From NCBI RefSeq assembly GCF_025466085.1, contig NZ_JANLOD010000019.1:24303-88302 (forward strand): 64,000 bases of DNA. The letters run 5' to 3'. This document shows, in pieces, positions 15,326 through 23,083 of the stretch. The notes under the pieces were generated by a model. It was not told where the DNA came from. It saw only the letters and a list, made by a program, of their open reading frames with translations, and made no database searches. The number at the start of each line of letters is the position of its first letter. Within the stretch, counting starts at the first letter, position 1. The stretch is from Pseudomonas sp. 14P_8.1_Bac3. GTDB taxonomy: Bacteria; Pseudomonadota; Gammaproteobacteria; Pseudomonadales; Pseudomonadaceae. The position numbers and the translations under genes were made by a program.

Positions 15326-16113
15326 ACGCGTACTGGCAATGTTTCAGCGGCATCGTGCTGCGCGAATGGCTGCGGTTTGTGTTGCAGCGCACGCGGTTTC
15401 TCAGCGCGCTGGTGCGGCCGCTGCTGTGGCTGCTGGTGTTCGCCGCCGGATTTCGCGCGGCGCTGGGGATCGCGATCATCGAGCCCTACGACACCTACAT
15501 TCCCTACGAGGTCTACATCATCCCCGGGCTGGCCTGCATGATCCTGCTGTTCAACGGCATGCAGGGCTCGTTGTCGATGGTCTACGACCGGGAGATGGGT
15601 AGCATGCGCGTGCTGCTCACCAGCCCCCTGCCCCGCACGTTTCTGCTGTGCAGCAAGTTGTTGGCGACGTCGCTGATTTCGTTGTTGCAGGTGTATGCCT
15701 TCCTGGCGATTGCCTGGGTGTACGGCGTGCAGCCACCGGCCATGGGTCTGTTGATCGCGTTGCCGGCGCTGTTGCTGGTGGCGCTGATGCTCAGTGCCCT
15801 GGGCCTGTTGCTGTCGAACGCGATCCGCCAGCTGGAGAACTTCGCCGGGGTGATGAACTTCGTGATTTTCCCGCTGTTTTTCCTGTCGTCGGCGCTGTAT
15901 CCGCTGTGGAAAATGCGCGAGTCGAGTGAGTGGCTGTATTGGCTGTGCGCGTTAAATCCGTTCAGTCACGCCGTGGAACTGGTGCGATTCGCCTTGTACG
16001 AACGCTTCAACCCGCTGGCGATGGCGGTGTGCATCGGCCTGACGCTGCTGTTCACCGTGCTCGCCGTCCTCACCTTCAACCCGCAACACGCCGCGCTGCG
16101 CAAATCCAAATAA
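15322..16113 (+). CDS. ABC-2 type permease (PQQ-linked efflux)
   Basis: This is a 263-residue integral membrane protein with six predicted helices (for example PLLWLLVFAAGFRAALG, LISLLQVYAFLAIAWVYGV and FVIFPLFFLSSALYPLWKM). The FSHAVELVRFALY region near the C-terminus is typical of NodJ/DrrB-like ABC-2 exporters. It overlaps the ATPase gene by four bases and with it makes a two-subunit exporter in the inner membrane. With an export-type permease, the solute-binding protein at the head of the operon is not an ordinary uptake receptor. Confidence 0.88.
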   Translation: MNAYWQCFSGIVLREWLRFVLQRTRFLSALVRPLLWLLVFAAGFRAALGIAIIEPYDTYIPYEVYIIPGLACMILLFNGMQGSLSMVYDREMGSMRVLLTSPLPRTFLLCSKLLATSLISLLQVYAFLAIAWVYGVQPPAMGLLIALPALLLVALMLSALGLLLSNAIRQLENFAGVMNFVIFPLFFLSSALYPLWKMRESSEWLYWLCALNPFSHAVELVRFALYERFNPLAMAVCIGLTLLFTVLAVLTFNPQHAALRKSK

Positions 16114-16124
16114 ACTGCCCCCCC

Positions 16125-16254
16125 CTGTAGGAGCGAGGGGGACGCCTAGTTCATGCTCGCGAAGAACCCGAGGCCGACGCGGGCATTCAGACAGCCCGCG
16201 TTATCGTTGACGTCCATCGCGAGCATGAACTAGGCGTCCCCCTCGCTCCTACAG
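16125..16254. repeat. Variant REP pair with perfect 38-bp arms
   Basis: Arms at 16125-16162 and 16217-16254 are perfect reverse complements over 38 bp. Ordinary copies read GAGCGAG-CATG-CTCGCGA; here GGGGACGCCTAGTTCATG takes the place of the 4-nt centre in both arms. The 54-nt loop still has the common GTTATCGTTGACGTCC element. Confidence 0.85.
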
Positions 16255-16274
16255 ACGGCTCCTCCCGGCAAAAT

Positions 16275-16289
16275 TACTACTTTAGTACC
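16275..16289. promoter_or_regulatory. Candidate PedR-type operator upstream of the CxxxCW gene
   Basis: TACTACTTTAGTACC matches the site at 12330 at 12 of 15 positions, and the changes keep the palindrome (TACTxxAGTA). It lies 81 bp before the start codon at 16370. Confidence 0.6.
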
Positions 16290-16369
16290 GGATGACCTGT
16301 CTATCGTCGCATTCCCAAGGCACCGCGACTGGCATGTAATGGGTTCATAACTATAAGGATCGAACCCCC

Positions 16370-16927
16370 ATGCCGCGTGCCCGACGTTGCCTGCTGCGCC
16401 CTTCACTCGTTGCGTTATCGCTGAGCCTGTTGCTGGGAACGGCCCGGGCCGAGGCGCCGTTGTTCTCCGCCGACGGTTACCGGATCGGCCTGTACCGCAG
16501 CCCGACGCCGACTCAGGTCCAGGGCGCTACCGTGCTCGATACCGCCGCCCTGCAAACCCTGCTCAGCCAGACCCCGCGTCCGGTGCTGATCGATGTCTAC
16601 CGCCGCCAATGGCTGCAAGGCCTTTTCATCGAAGACCAGCCCCATGAGAACCTGCCTGGCAGTCATTGGCTGGCCAACACCGGCGATGGTGACCTCGCAC
16701 CCGACTGGCAGGACTACTTCACACGTAACCTGAATAAATTCAGCGCCGGCAATTTGCAGCAGCCCCTGGTTTTCTATTGCCGATCCGATTGCTGGGCGAG
16801 CTGGAACGCGGTCAAACGCGCTGCCGCCATGGGCTATAAAACCCTGTATTGGTATCGCGACGGGCTGGATGCCTGGCAAGCGGCGAACCTGCCTGTGACG
16901 CCGGCCCAGCCCGAACCCTTTCCTTGA
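16370..16927 (+). CDS. PQQ-catabolism-associated rhodanese-like CXXCW-family protein
   Basis: This is a 185-residue exported protein (signal peptide about 1-28, ending ARAEA) with a rhodanese-like core. The active-site loop reads FYCRSDCWASWNAVKRA, with Cys137, Cys141 and Trp142; Cys137 is in the place of the rhodanese cysteine. The conserved LIDVYRRQW and GYKTLYWYRDGLDAW segments are those of the family always found beside PQQ alcohol dehydrogenase genes. It may handle a persulfide or a dithiol in the periplasm, perhaps with the SoxYZ-like carrier, but no activity is established. It has its own promoter region with a ped-type motif. Confidence 0.85.
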   Translation: MPRARRCLLRPSLVALSLSLLLGTARAEAPLFSADGYRIGLYRSPTPTQVQGATVLDTAALQTLLSQTPRPVLIDVYRRQWLQGLFIEDQPHENLPGSHWLANTGDGDLAPDWQDYFTRNLNKFSAGNLQQPLVFYCRSDCWASWNAVKRAAAMGYKTLYWYRDGLDAWQAANLPVTPAQPEPFP

Positions 16928-16983
16928 GCTTTACGCCTGCGTGGAGTTGCCACACCATAATCAAAATAATGAGGTGAAAGGCT

Positions 16984-17649
16984 ATGTACAAAATTCTGAT
17001 TGCCGACGATCACCCGCTGTTTCGCGAAGCCATTCATAACGTCATCAGCGATGGATTTCCCGGCAGTGAGGTCATGGAAACCGCTGACCTGGACAGCGCC
17101 CTGGCGTTGACCCAGGACCATGACGACCTGGACCTGATCCTGCTCGACCTGAACATGCCCGGCATGCACGGCCTCAATGGCCTGATCAACCTGCGCAACG
17201 AGGCGCCGACCATTCCGGTGGTGATCGTTTCCGCCGAGCAGGACAAGCAGATCGTGCTGCAAGCCATCACCTACGGCGCGGTGGGCTTTATCACCAAGTC
17301 CTCGCCACGGGTGCAGATGACGGACGCGATCCAGCAGATTCTCAACGGTAACGTCTACTTGCCGCCGGACATCATCCGCACTCAGAAAAGCGGTACCCAT
17401 CGCCGAATGAACGACACCCCGAGCTTCCCCCCGGAACTGCTCCAGGCCTTGACCCGCAAACAATTGCTGGTGCTGGAACGCATGACCAAGGGCGAGTCGA
17501 ACAAACAGATCGCCTACACCCTGGAAATCGCCGAGACCACCGTCAAGGCGCATGTCTCGGCGATTCTGCGCAAGCTCAATGTGCACAATCGGGTGCAGGC
17601 GATCCTGAGTGCCGGGGATATTGATTTCGGGTCTTATCTGCGGCGCTGA
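16984..17649 (+). CDS. pedR1: LuxR-family response regulator PedR1 (AgmR/ExaE type)
   Basis: This is a 221-residue NarL-type regulator. The receiver domain starts [13 protein letters not shown] and has the phospho-acceptor Asp in [13 protein letters not shown]. The helix-turn-helix is [54 protein letters not shown] lies 8 nt before the ATG. Homologues (AgmR, ExaE/ErbR) activate transcription of the PQQ alcohol dehydrogenase and pqq genes. It is convergent with pedS1, its probable cognate kinase, and lies 57 bp after the CxxxCW gene without its own copy of the ped motif, so it may be partly read through from that gene. Confidence 0.9.
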   Translation: MYKILIADDHPLFREAIHNVISDGFPGSEVMETADLDSALALTQDHDDLDLILLDLNMPGMHGLNGLINLRNEAPTIPVVIVSAEQDKQIVLQAITYGAVGFITKSSPRVQMTDAIQQILNGNVYLPPDIIRTQKSGTHRRMNDTPSFPPELLQALTRKQLLVLERMTKGESNKQIAYTLEIAETTVKAHVSAILRKLNVHNRVQAILSAGDIDFGSYLRR

Positions 17650-17663
17650 GATCGAGTCGCCCC

Positions 17664-17690
17664 CATCGCGAGCTGGCTCGCTCCCACAGG
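17664..17690. repeat. Single REP arm between pedR1 and pedS1
   Basis: CCCATCGCGAGCTGGCTCGC followed by TCCCACAG is one arm of the common repeat with no partner nearby. It lies in the 107-bp gap between two convergent genes. Confidence 0.7.
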
Positions 17691-17756
17691 TGACCGCGTC
17701 GGCCCGGATCAATTGTGGGCGTGCTCGCGAAAGGGCCGGTACACACACCGCAAGCC

Positions 17757-20390
17757 TCAAGGCCTGCCGAGCAAATGACTCATCGCCGTCTTCAGCTTCA
17801 TCGGCCGCACCGGTTTGTGCATCAACGTATGCCCCAACTCGCGAATCTGCTGCTTGAGTTCATTGCTGTAGTTAGCGGTAATCATCATCGCCGGAATCGC
17901 TGAAGCCCGGCGGGCGTTGATGCGGGCCACGGCGTCGACGCCGTTCTGGTCGTCGTCCAGGTGGTAATCGGCAATCAGCAAATCTGCTTCAGCGTGGTAA
18001 TTGTCCACTTGCCGCGCCAGGTCCTGCTCCGACAGCGCCGTCACCACCTGACAGCCCCACCCTTCCAGCAAGGTGCGCATGCCCGCGCAAATGGCCGCGT
18101 CGTTGTCCAATACCCACACCCGCGCACCGCGCAGACGTTCCAGCATCGGTTCGCTCATCAGCAAGGTAGGCAACGCCTTGGGCGCCGTGGCGCTCAACGG
18201 CACCTCGACCGAGAACACCGAGCCTTTGCCCGGCCACGAACGCACGTGAATCCGGTGCCCGAGAATCCCGGCAATTTTTTCGACGATCGCCAGCCCCAGG
18301 CCCAGCCCGCGATCCTGATCGGGACGCTGCACATCACCGCGTTTGAATTCCTGGAAAATCTCTTCCAGGCGGTTTTCCGCGATACCCATGCCGCTGTCCC
18401 AGACCTCGATCGACAAGCGTTGATGACGACGCCGGCAGCCGAGCACCACTCGACCGCTGTAGGTGTAGCGCAGGGCGTTGCTCAGTAAATTGCGCAGGAT
18501 CCGCGCGAGCAACTGAATGTCGCTACGCACCAGCGCCGAACACCGGATGAAATGCAGTTCAAGCCCTTCGCTGCGCGCCACCTGGGTGTATTCGGCGGCG
18601 AGGTTGTCCAGCAACTCGCTCAAGGCGAACGGCGCGATGTCGGCCTTGATCACCCCGGCATCGAGCTTGGAAATATCCACCAGCGTGCCCAACAGGTTTT
18701 CCACGTCCTCCAGCGAGTTGCTGACGTTGCGCACCAGAATCTCGTTGGCCACGGGCTCACGGCGCTCCAGCAGCGCGCTGGTGAACAGCCGTGCAGCGTT
18801 CAGCGGCTGCAACAGGTCGTGGCTGACAGCGGCAAGGAACTTGGTCTTCGACAGGTTGGCCCGCTCGGCGTCGAGCTTGGCCTCACGCAGCCGCGACTCC
18901 ACGCGCCGACGCTCATCGATTTCGCGCAGCAACTGATCATTGAGGGTGGTCAGCTCCGCGGTGCGTTCCCGCACCCGCAGTTCCAGATTCTGATAGGCCT
19001 GGTGCAACGCCTCGGCCGTGCGCCGGCGTTCGGTGATGTCACGGATCAACACGAAGATCCCCACCACTTCGCCAGTGGCCAAGCGGTTCGGCACGTAGGA
19101 GCGCAGCATGTAGCGCTCCTGATTGTTGATGTTGGTTTCGGCAAACTCGAAGGTCACGCTTTCACCCGCCAACGCCCGGGCGACGTAGGCTTCCAGGCGC
19201 TGGTAATGCCGCTCGCTGTGCGCTTCGCGCAGGCTCTGCCCGAGCATCACACCGCGCGGCCAGCAGTACCATTCCTCGTAAACCTTGTTGGTGAATTCGT
19301 AGACCAGATCAGCGTTGAGGTAGGCAATCAGCGCGGGCACGTGGTCGGTGATCAGGCGAATCCAGCGTTCACTTTCGCTCAGCGCTTCGGCGTGTTGATA
19401 GCGCTCGGTGATGTCAGTGAAGGTGTTGACGAAACCGCCGGTGGGCAGCGGATGGGTGCGAATTTCCAGAACCCGGCCATCGAACAGGCGCTGCTCGCAC
19501 TCCTGCACCGGCCGCCCGTTGCCGTCACGGCTGGCCGGGGTCAGCAGGGTCAATTCGCTGTCGGCGATCACTTCGGCGAATGCCCGATGGGCCGCCACCG
19601 GGGCGAGTCCGCTGAGTTCGAGAAAGCGCCGGTTCCACAGTTCCAGAATGCCCTCGGCGTTGACCATGGCCACGCCCTGGGACAGGTTGTCGACCGCCCG
19701 CTGCAACAAATGCGATTTCTGCGCCACGGCCTGTTCGCGGCGCACGGTTTCACTGAGCTTGACGTCGGTAATGTCGGTGAACAGGATCACCCGCCCGCCT
19801 TCCTGGGTCGGCCGTTCGCTGACCTGCAGCCAGCGGCCGTCCGGCAAGCGATAGAGCAGATTTTCGTCGGCGTGGCCGCGCGGTTCCTCGGTGAACAGCC
19901 CGCTGACGGACATCATCCGCTTCACTTCCGCCAGGCGCATGCCCGCGTTGATCCGCACCCGGCTGTTGCCCCAGAACGCCTTGAAGCGGCTGTTGAACAG
20001 GACGATGCGTTGCTCGGCGTCGAACAGGACAAAAGCGTCGGAGATGCTCTCGATGGCATCGATCAGATGCTGATGCGCGGTTTCCGCCCGCAGGCGTGCT
20101 TCGCTGAGCAAATGATTGCCGGACTTGAGTTCGGCCATCGCCTGGTTCAAGGCGTCGGTGCGTTCCCGTACCTGTTCGGCCAGCACCACCGAATGCTGGA
20201 ACGCGCTGTAGGGGTCATTGCCACGGGTGACGCCGGACTCGATCCGCTCGATCAACGCGCCGTTGATGCGCTGCAATTTGCGGTTTTCGTGCTGCAAGCC
20301 GGCGATTTGCGCCTGCAGTTCAGCGGTGTCCAGGGGTCCGGCCTCGGGCAATGGCAACCCCGGTAAAGGTCTGGTTGATGTGCATGCCAT
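17757..20390 (-). CDS. pedS1: Multi-PAS hybrid sensor histidine kinase PedS1
   Basis: This is an 877-residue soluble hybrid kinase with no membrane helices. An N-terminal coiled coil (about 20-95) leads to several PAS domains; one ends EFTNKVYEEWYCWPRG with a following PAC segment NNQERYMLRSYVPNRL. The HisKA helix is KFLAAVSHDLLQPLNAARLF, and the HATPase boxes are NLLSNALRYTYSGRV, VWDSGMGIAE and DRGLGLGLAIVEK. A C-terminal receiver has its acceptor Asp in LLIADYHLDDDQNGVDA. This is the layout of ErcS'/PedS1-type kinases, which control PQQ alcohol oxidation with AgmR-like regulators. The ATG at 20390 makes the gene overlap the upstream FIST gene by 71 bp; in-frame TTG codons closer to the FIST stop are possible alternatives. 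The two genes are certainly translationally linked. Confidence 0.85.
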   Translation of the reverse strand: MACTSTRPLPGLPLPEAGPLDTAELQAQIAGLQHENRKLQRINGALIERIESGVTRGNDPYSAFQHSVVLAEQVRERTDALNQAMAELKSGNHLLSEARLRAETAHQHLIDAIESISDAFVLFDAEQRIVLFNSRFKAFWGNSRVRINAGMRLAEVKRMMSVSGLFTEEPRGHADENLLYRLPDGRWLQVSERPTQEGGRVILFTDITDVKLSETVRREQAVAQKSHLLQRAVDNLSQGVAMVNAEGILELWNRRFLELSGLAPVAAHRAFAEVIADSELTLLTPASRDGNGRPVQECEQRLFDGRVLEIRTHPLPTGGFVNTFTDITERYQHAEALSESERWIRLITDHVPALIAYLNADLVYEFTNKVYEEWYCWPRGVMLGQSLREAHSERHYQRLEAYVARALAGESVTFEFAETNINNQERYMLRSYVPNRLATGEVVGIFVLIRDITERRRTAEALHQAYQNLELRVRERTAELTTLNDQLLREIDERRRVESRLREAKLDAERANLSKTKFLAAVSHDLLQPLNAARLFTSALLERREPVANEILVRNVSNSLEDVENLLGTLVDISKLDAGVIKADIAPFALSELLDNLAAEYTQVARSEGLELHFIRCSALVRSDIQLLARILRNLLSNALRYTYSGRVVLGCRRRHQRLSIEVWDSGMGIAENRLEEIFQEFKRGDVQRPDQDRGLGLGLAIVEKIAGILGHRIHVRSWPGKGSVFSVEVPLSATAPKALPTLLMSEPMLERLRGARVWVLDNDAAICAGMRTLLEGWGCQVVTALSEQDLARQVDNYHAEADLLIADYHLDDDQNGVDAVARINARRASAIPAMMITANYSNELKQQIRELGHTLMHKPVRPMKLKTAMSHLLGRP

Positions 20391-21483
20391 TGAACTGTTC
20401 TCCGTAGGTGTTGAAACCCATCACCCGCTGATCGCGCAAGAATGTACCGATCTGCTCGAGGCTGCCGTCGGCTTCCAGCTCCATGCGCCGCAGAAAACAA
20501 TCGCAGCCCAGAGTCAGCAGCAGATCACCGAGGCGCTGGTGCAAACCGTCAAACAGGCTTTGCAGGTTCGGCAATATCGGCCCCGGCGTCATCACCGTCA
20601 GGACGATGCCATTTTCCACCGCGCAGTAGAAACTCAGGCTCAGGTCCGGATGCACCTGCTGGATGGCCCGCACGTAATACTGATCGTTGATGCGTACCGC
20701 CAGCGGGTGCGCGGCGAACGTCCGGTGATCGAGATCGGCCACGGCCATGCCGATGTGCCGGGCGTACTCCTCGGCAGCGGGTTCGGCGTTCAGTTCGAAC
20801 ACCCGGCGCGAGGCGCTGTCGGCCCCGGTGACCACCAGTTTTTCCGAGCGTGGCAGGATGTGGTGGGTGGTGAAGACTTCGAAGTCCAGCCAGGTGTTGA
20901 CCAGCATCACCACCGCCGCGCCGCTGTGAAACGCGCCGTCGAAATACACGTGGGTGTGGGTCAGGTAGTTGTCGTCACCGGCCGAGCCGCCGAAATGCGG
21001 GATGTCACCCAAGGCGGCGCTGAGCGCTGCGAGAACCATCTCTTCACGGCTGGACAGGCCATCGAGCAAGGTCAGGGCAAAACTGTTGCCCTTGATCGGC
21101 GCCAGGGTGTTGCTGCGACAACCGCTGACCAGACGCTCGACCATTTGCTGGGCGTCGATCAGGCTGAAGCGCTCCATCTCGTCGATCAGCTCGGCGTCGA
21201 TGGAAAAATGCCGATGATCGAAACCCACCGCCGTCACGCAATTGCGTCCGTAGCCCAACGGGGTGATTTCCCCGGCGCTGGTGCAGCCCACGAGGCGGAT
21301 GCCGCCGAAGCTCTGCTGCAAGGCCAGGCCCAGCGCCTGCAGGTCGTATTCGGCGGAACAGAAAAACAACACAAACCCCAAATGCGGATGCAACAGCTGG
21401 CGGGCCAGTTCCTGCGCCGCTTGCTGGGCATCGGTCGCCTGGGACATGGCACTGACGACACCTTCACTCTGAACCGGCTGCAT
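20320..21483 (-). CDS. FIST-domain small-molecule sensor protein
   Basis: This is a 387-residue cytosolic protein with an N-terminal FIST domain (LGFVLFFCSAEYDLQALGLALQQSFGGIRLVGCTSAGEITPLGYG) and a C-terminal FIST_C domain (ending GEQFNGMHINQTF). FIST modules are predicted to bind small ligands such as amino acids and feed signals to linked kinases. Its 3' end overlaps pedS1, the hybrid kinase, so FIST is very likely the sensory input or a partner of that kinase, which has no obvious periplasmic sensor of its own. The ligand is unknown. A ped-like motif lies 65 bp upstream at 21548-21562. Confidence 0.85.
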   Translation of the reverse strand: MQPVQSEGVVSAMSQATDAQQAAQELARQLLHPHLGFVLFFCSAEYDLQALGLALQQSFGGIRLVGCTSAGEITPLGYGRNCVTAVGFDHRHFSIDAELIDEMERFSLIDAQQMVERLVSGCRSNTLAPIKGNSFALTLLDGLSSREEMVLAALSAALGDIPHFGGSAGDDNYLTHTHVYFDGAFHSGAAVVMLVNTWLDFEVFTTHHILPRSEKLVVTGADSASRRVFELNAEPAAEEYARHIGMAVADLDHRTFAAHPLAVRINDQYYVRAIQQVHPDLSLSFYCAVENGIVLTVMTPGPILPNLQSLFDGLHQRLGDLLLTLGCDCFLRRMELEADGSLEQIGTFLRDQRVMGFNTYGEQFNGMHINQTFTGVAIARGRTPGHR

Positions 21484-21547
21484 CGTCGCCTCCCGCAGGT
21501 GCGCCTGTATGAGGTGCGAGTGTACGAAGGCTGGGGGCGGCGACGTA

Positions 21548-21562
21548 TGCTACTTGGGTAGC
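21548..21562. promoter_or_regulatory. Possible PedR-type operator upstream of FIST-pedS1
   Basis: TGCTACTTGGGTAGC is a near-palindrome (GCTAC/GTAGC) that matches the reference motif at about 10 of 15 positions. It lies 65 bp before the FIST start codon. It is the most diverged of the six sites. Confidence 0.4.
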
Positions 21563-21606
21563 GGTCTCGCGGTTCGATGGGATGAGACTTTTCGCCGCGA
21601 ATTCCA

Positions 21607-21698
21607 CTGTGGGAGCGCGCCTGCTCGCGAAGGCGGCGTGTCGGGCAACGGTCTTGTTGCCAGTCACTCCGTCTTCGCGAGCAGGCTCGCTCCCACAA
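21607..21698. repeat. REP pair between the porin and FIST genes
   Basis: Arms CTGTGGGAGCGCGCCTGCTC and TCGCGAGCAGGCTCGCTCCC are inverted, with one mismatch (GCGC for GAGC) in the left arm. The loop lacks the ATCGTTGACG element found in other copies. Confidence 0.85.
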
Positions 21699-21723
21699 GG
21701 TTTGGGTAACGTCGACTTATGGG

Positions 21724-22908
21724 TTACCAGGTCAACACCGCCCCCACCGCAAAGGTATCGGTGTTTTCATTCTGCGCGCGGGTGTCGTGGCCGTTGATTT
21801 CGAACTGGTTGTATTCCGCCACCAGTTTCAGGTTGTCATTGACGTCATGGAACAGCGCAATGCCGCGAGTCTCGTAGTCCGCGCCGCTGCCGACCACGCC
21901 GTTGCCGTCGTCCTTGGTCTTGCCGTACGACAAGGCCAGGCGGTTCTTGCCCAGTTTGTAGGAGCCCTGCAGCAGGTAACCGTCGCTGTCGACATTGCGC
22001 AGGGTCGGCTCGCCGGCGTTGTTGGTGAAGAACGGATTGATGCCCTTGGCCTGGAACCCCGACCCGGTGAGGGACAAACCGCCCATTTTCGCCTGCACGC
22101 CATAACCGACGCCCTTGGACGTGACCGATGCGACGGTGGAGTCGGTGTTGTCCGAAGTCTGGTAGCTGCCGTTGATCCAGCTGTAGATCTTCGCCCCGGC
22201 GAGGTCGAACTGATAGGTGATCTCGCTCTCGGTGCGCGGGTTTTCCTGGTAGGCCTTGCCGGTCGGGCTGCTGTCGTTGGTGTCGACCGGGTCCATGATG
22301 CCGACTGCCACCCGCAGGCCGTCCATCACCGGGGTGCGGTAAGTGATCTGCGAGGTGGGGAACGGGTACGGGTAACCGCTGCCGATATTGCCGAAGGACA
22401 CCCCGCCGCCATCCACCAGCCCCAGGCTGTCGCTGACCTGACCATAACCGGCGAGCAATTCGTCGAGCAGGATGTTGGAGCGGGCGAACAGGCCGAAGTC
22501 CTTGCCGATCAGCACTTCACCCCACTCTGGGTTGGCCACCGTGCCGTAGAACTGGCGCACGTCGATCGCGGTGTCGGTGCCGTTGGTTTCGCTGTCGTTG
22601 ATGGTCACCCAGAACGATGCGCGGGCACCGAGCTTGAGGTCATCGATCTGCTTGCCCATGTTGAAGCCCAGGTAGTTGGGCAGGAAGCCCATTTTCACCC
22701 GCGCCTGCCGACGATCGTATTGCTCGCCGGCCCGGTCGACGTCGCTGTTTACGTAAAACGCGTTGATGTAGCCATCGGTGGAAAACGTGGTCTGGTCCTT
22801 GTCGTACAGCATGATCTCGGCTTCGGCGAGCGAGCTCATGCCGAGGGTCGACAGGCTGGCGATCAGGGCTGGCAAGTAACGGTGCTTGAAGTTCTTATTG
22901 TTGTGCAT
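21724..22908 (-). CDS. Outer-membrane porin
   Basis: This is a 394-residue Gram-negative porin-type beta-barrel protein. The signal peptide runs to about residue 30 (LPALIASLSTLGMSSLAEA). The mature chain begins EIMLYDKDQTTFSTDGYINAFYV and shows alternating hydrophobic strands with RRQARVKMGFLPNYLGFNMGK and TYRTPVMDGLRVAVGI, and it ends in the barrel-closing AVGAVLTW. It would form a general or substrate-selective channel. The substrate cannot be told from the sequence. It lies beside the ped cluster on the same strand as FIST-pedS1 but begins from its own 175-bp upstream region, so a role in alcohol uptake is only a guess. Confidence 0.82.
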   Translation of the reverse strand: MHNNKNFKHRYLPALIASLSTLGMSSLAEAEIMLYDKDQTTFSTDGYINAFYVNSDVDRAGEQYDRRQARVKMGFLPNYLGFNMGKQIDDLKLGARASFWVTINDSETNGTDTAIDVRQFYGTVANPEWGEVLIGKDFGLFARSNILLDELLAGYGQVSDSLGLVDGGGVSFGNIGSGYPYPFPTSQITYRTPVMDGLRVAVGIMDPVDTNDSSPTGKAYQENPRTESEITYQFDLAGAKIYSWINGSYQTSDNTDSTVASVTSKGVGYGVQAKMGGLSLTGSGFQAKGINPFFTNNAGEPTLRNVDSDGYLLQGSYKLGKNRLALSYGKTKDDGNGVVGSGADYETRGIALFHDVNDNLKLVAEYNQFEINGHDTRAQNENTDTFAVGAVLTW

Positions 22909-22977
22909 GACGCGCTCCGCAGCGGGGGGACTGGATGTCGGAGGCGATTATCGAAAGCCGATCGGCGGCGTCATACG

Positions 22978-22992
22978 CTGCCTTGGAGGCAG
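22978..22992. promoter_or_regulatory. Palindrome CTGCC-N5-GGCAG upstream of the porin gene
   Basis: CTGCCTTGGAGGCAG has perfect 5-bp arms and lies 70 bp before the porin start. It shares the CCTTGG centre with the ped motif, but the arms differ. It may be an operator for an unknown regulator. Confidence 0.3.
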
Positions 22993-23083
22993 TATCGGGG
23001 TGCTTTGGAATGGCCGGTGGCGCCCGGCAAATTCGGCGTAAGACCGGGCCGCGACAGGCCCGGGACTTAGGGTGTAAGACCTG

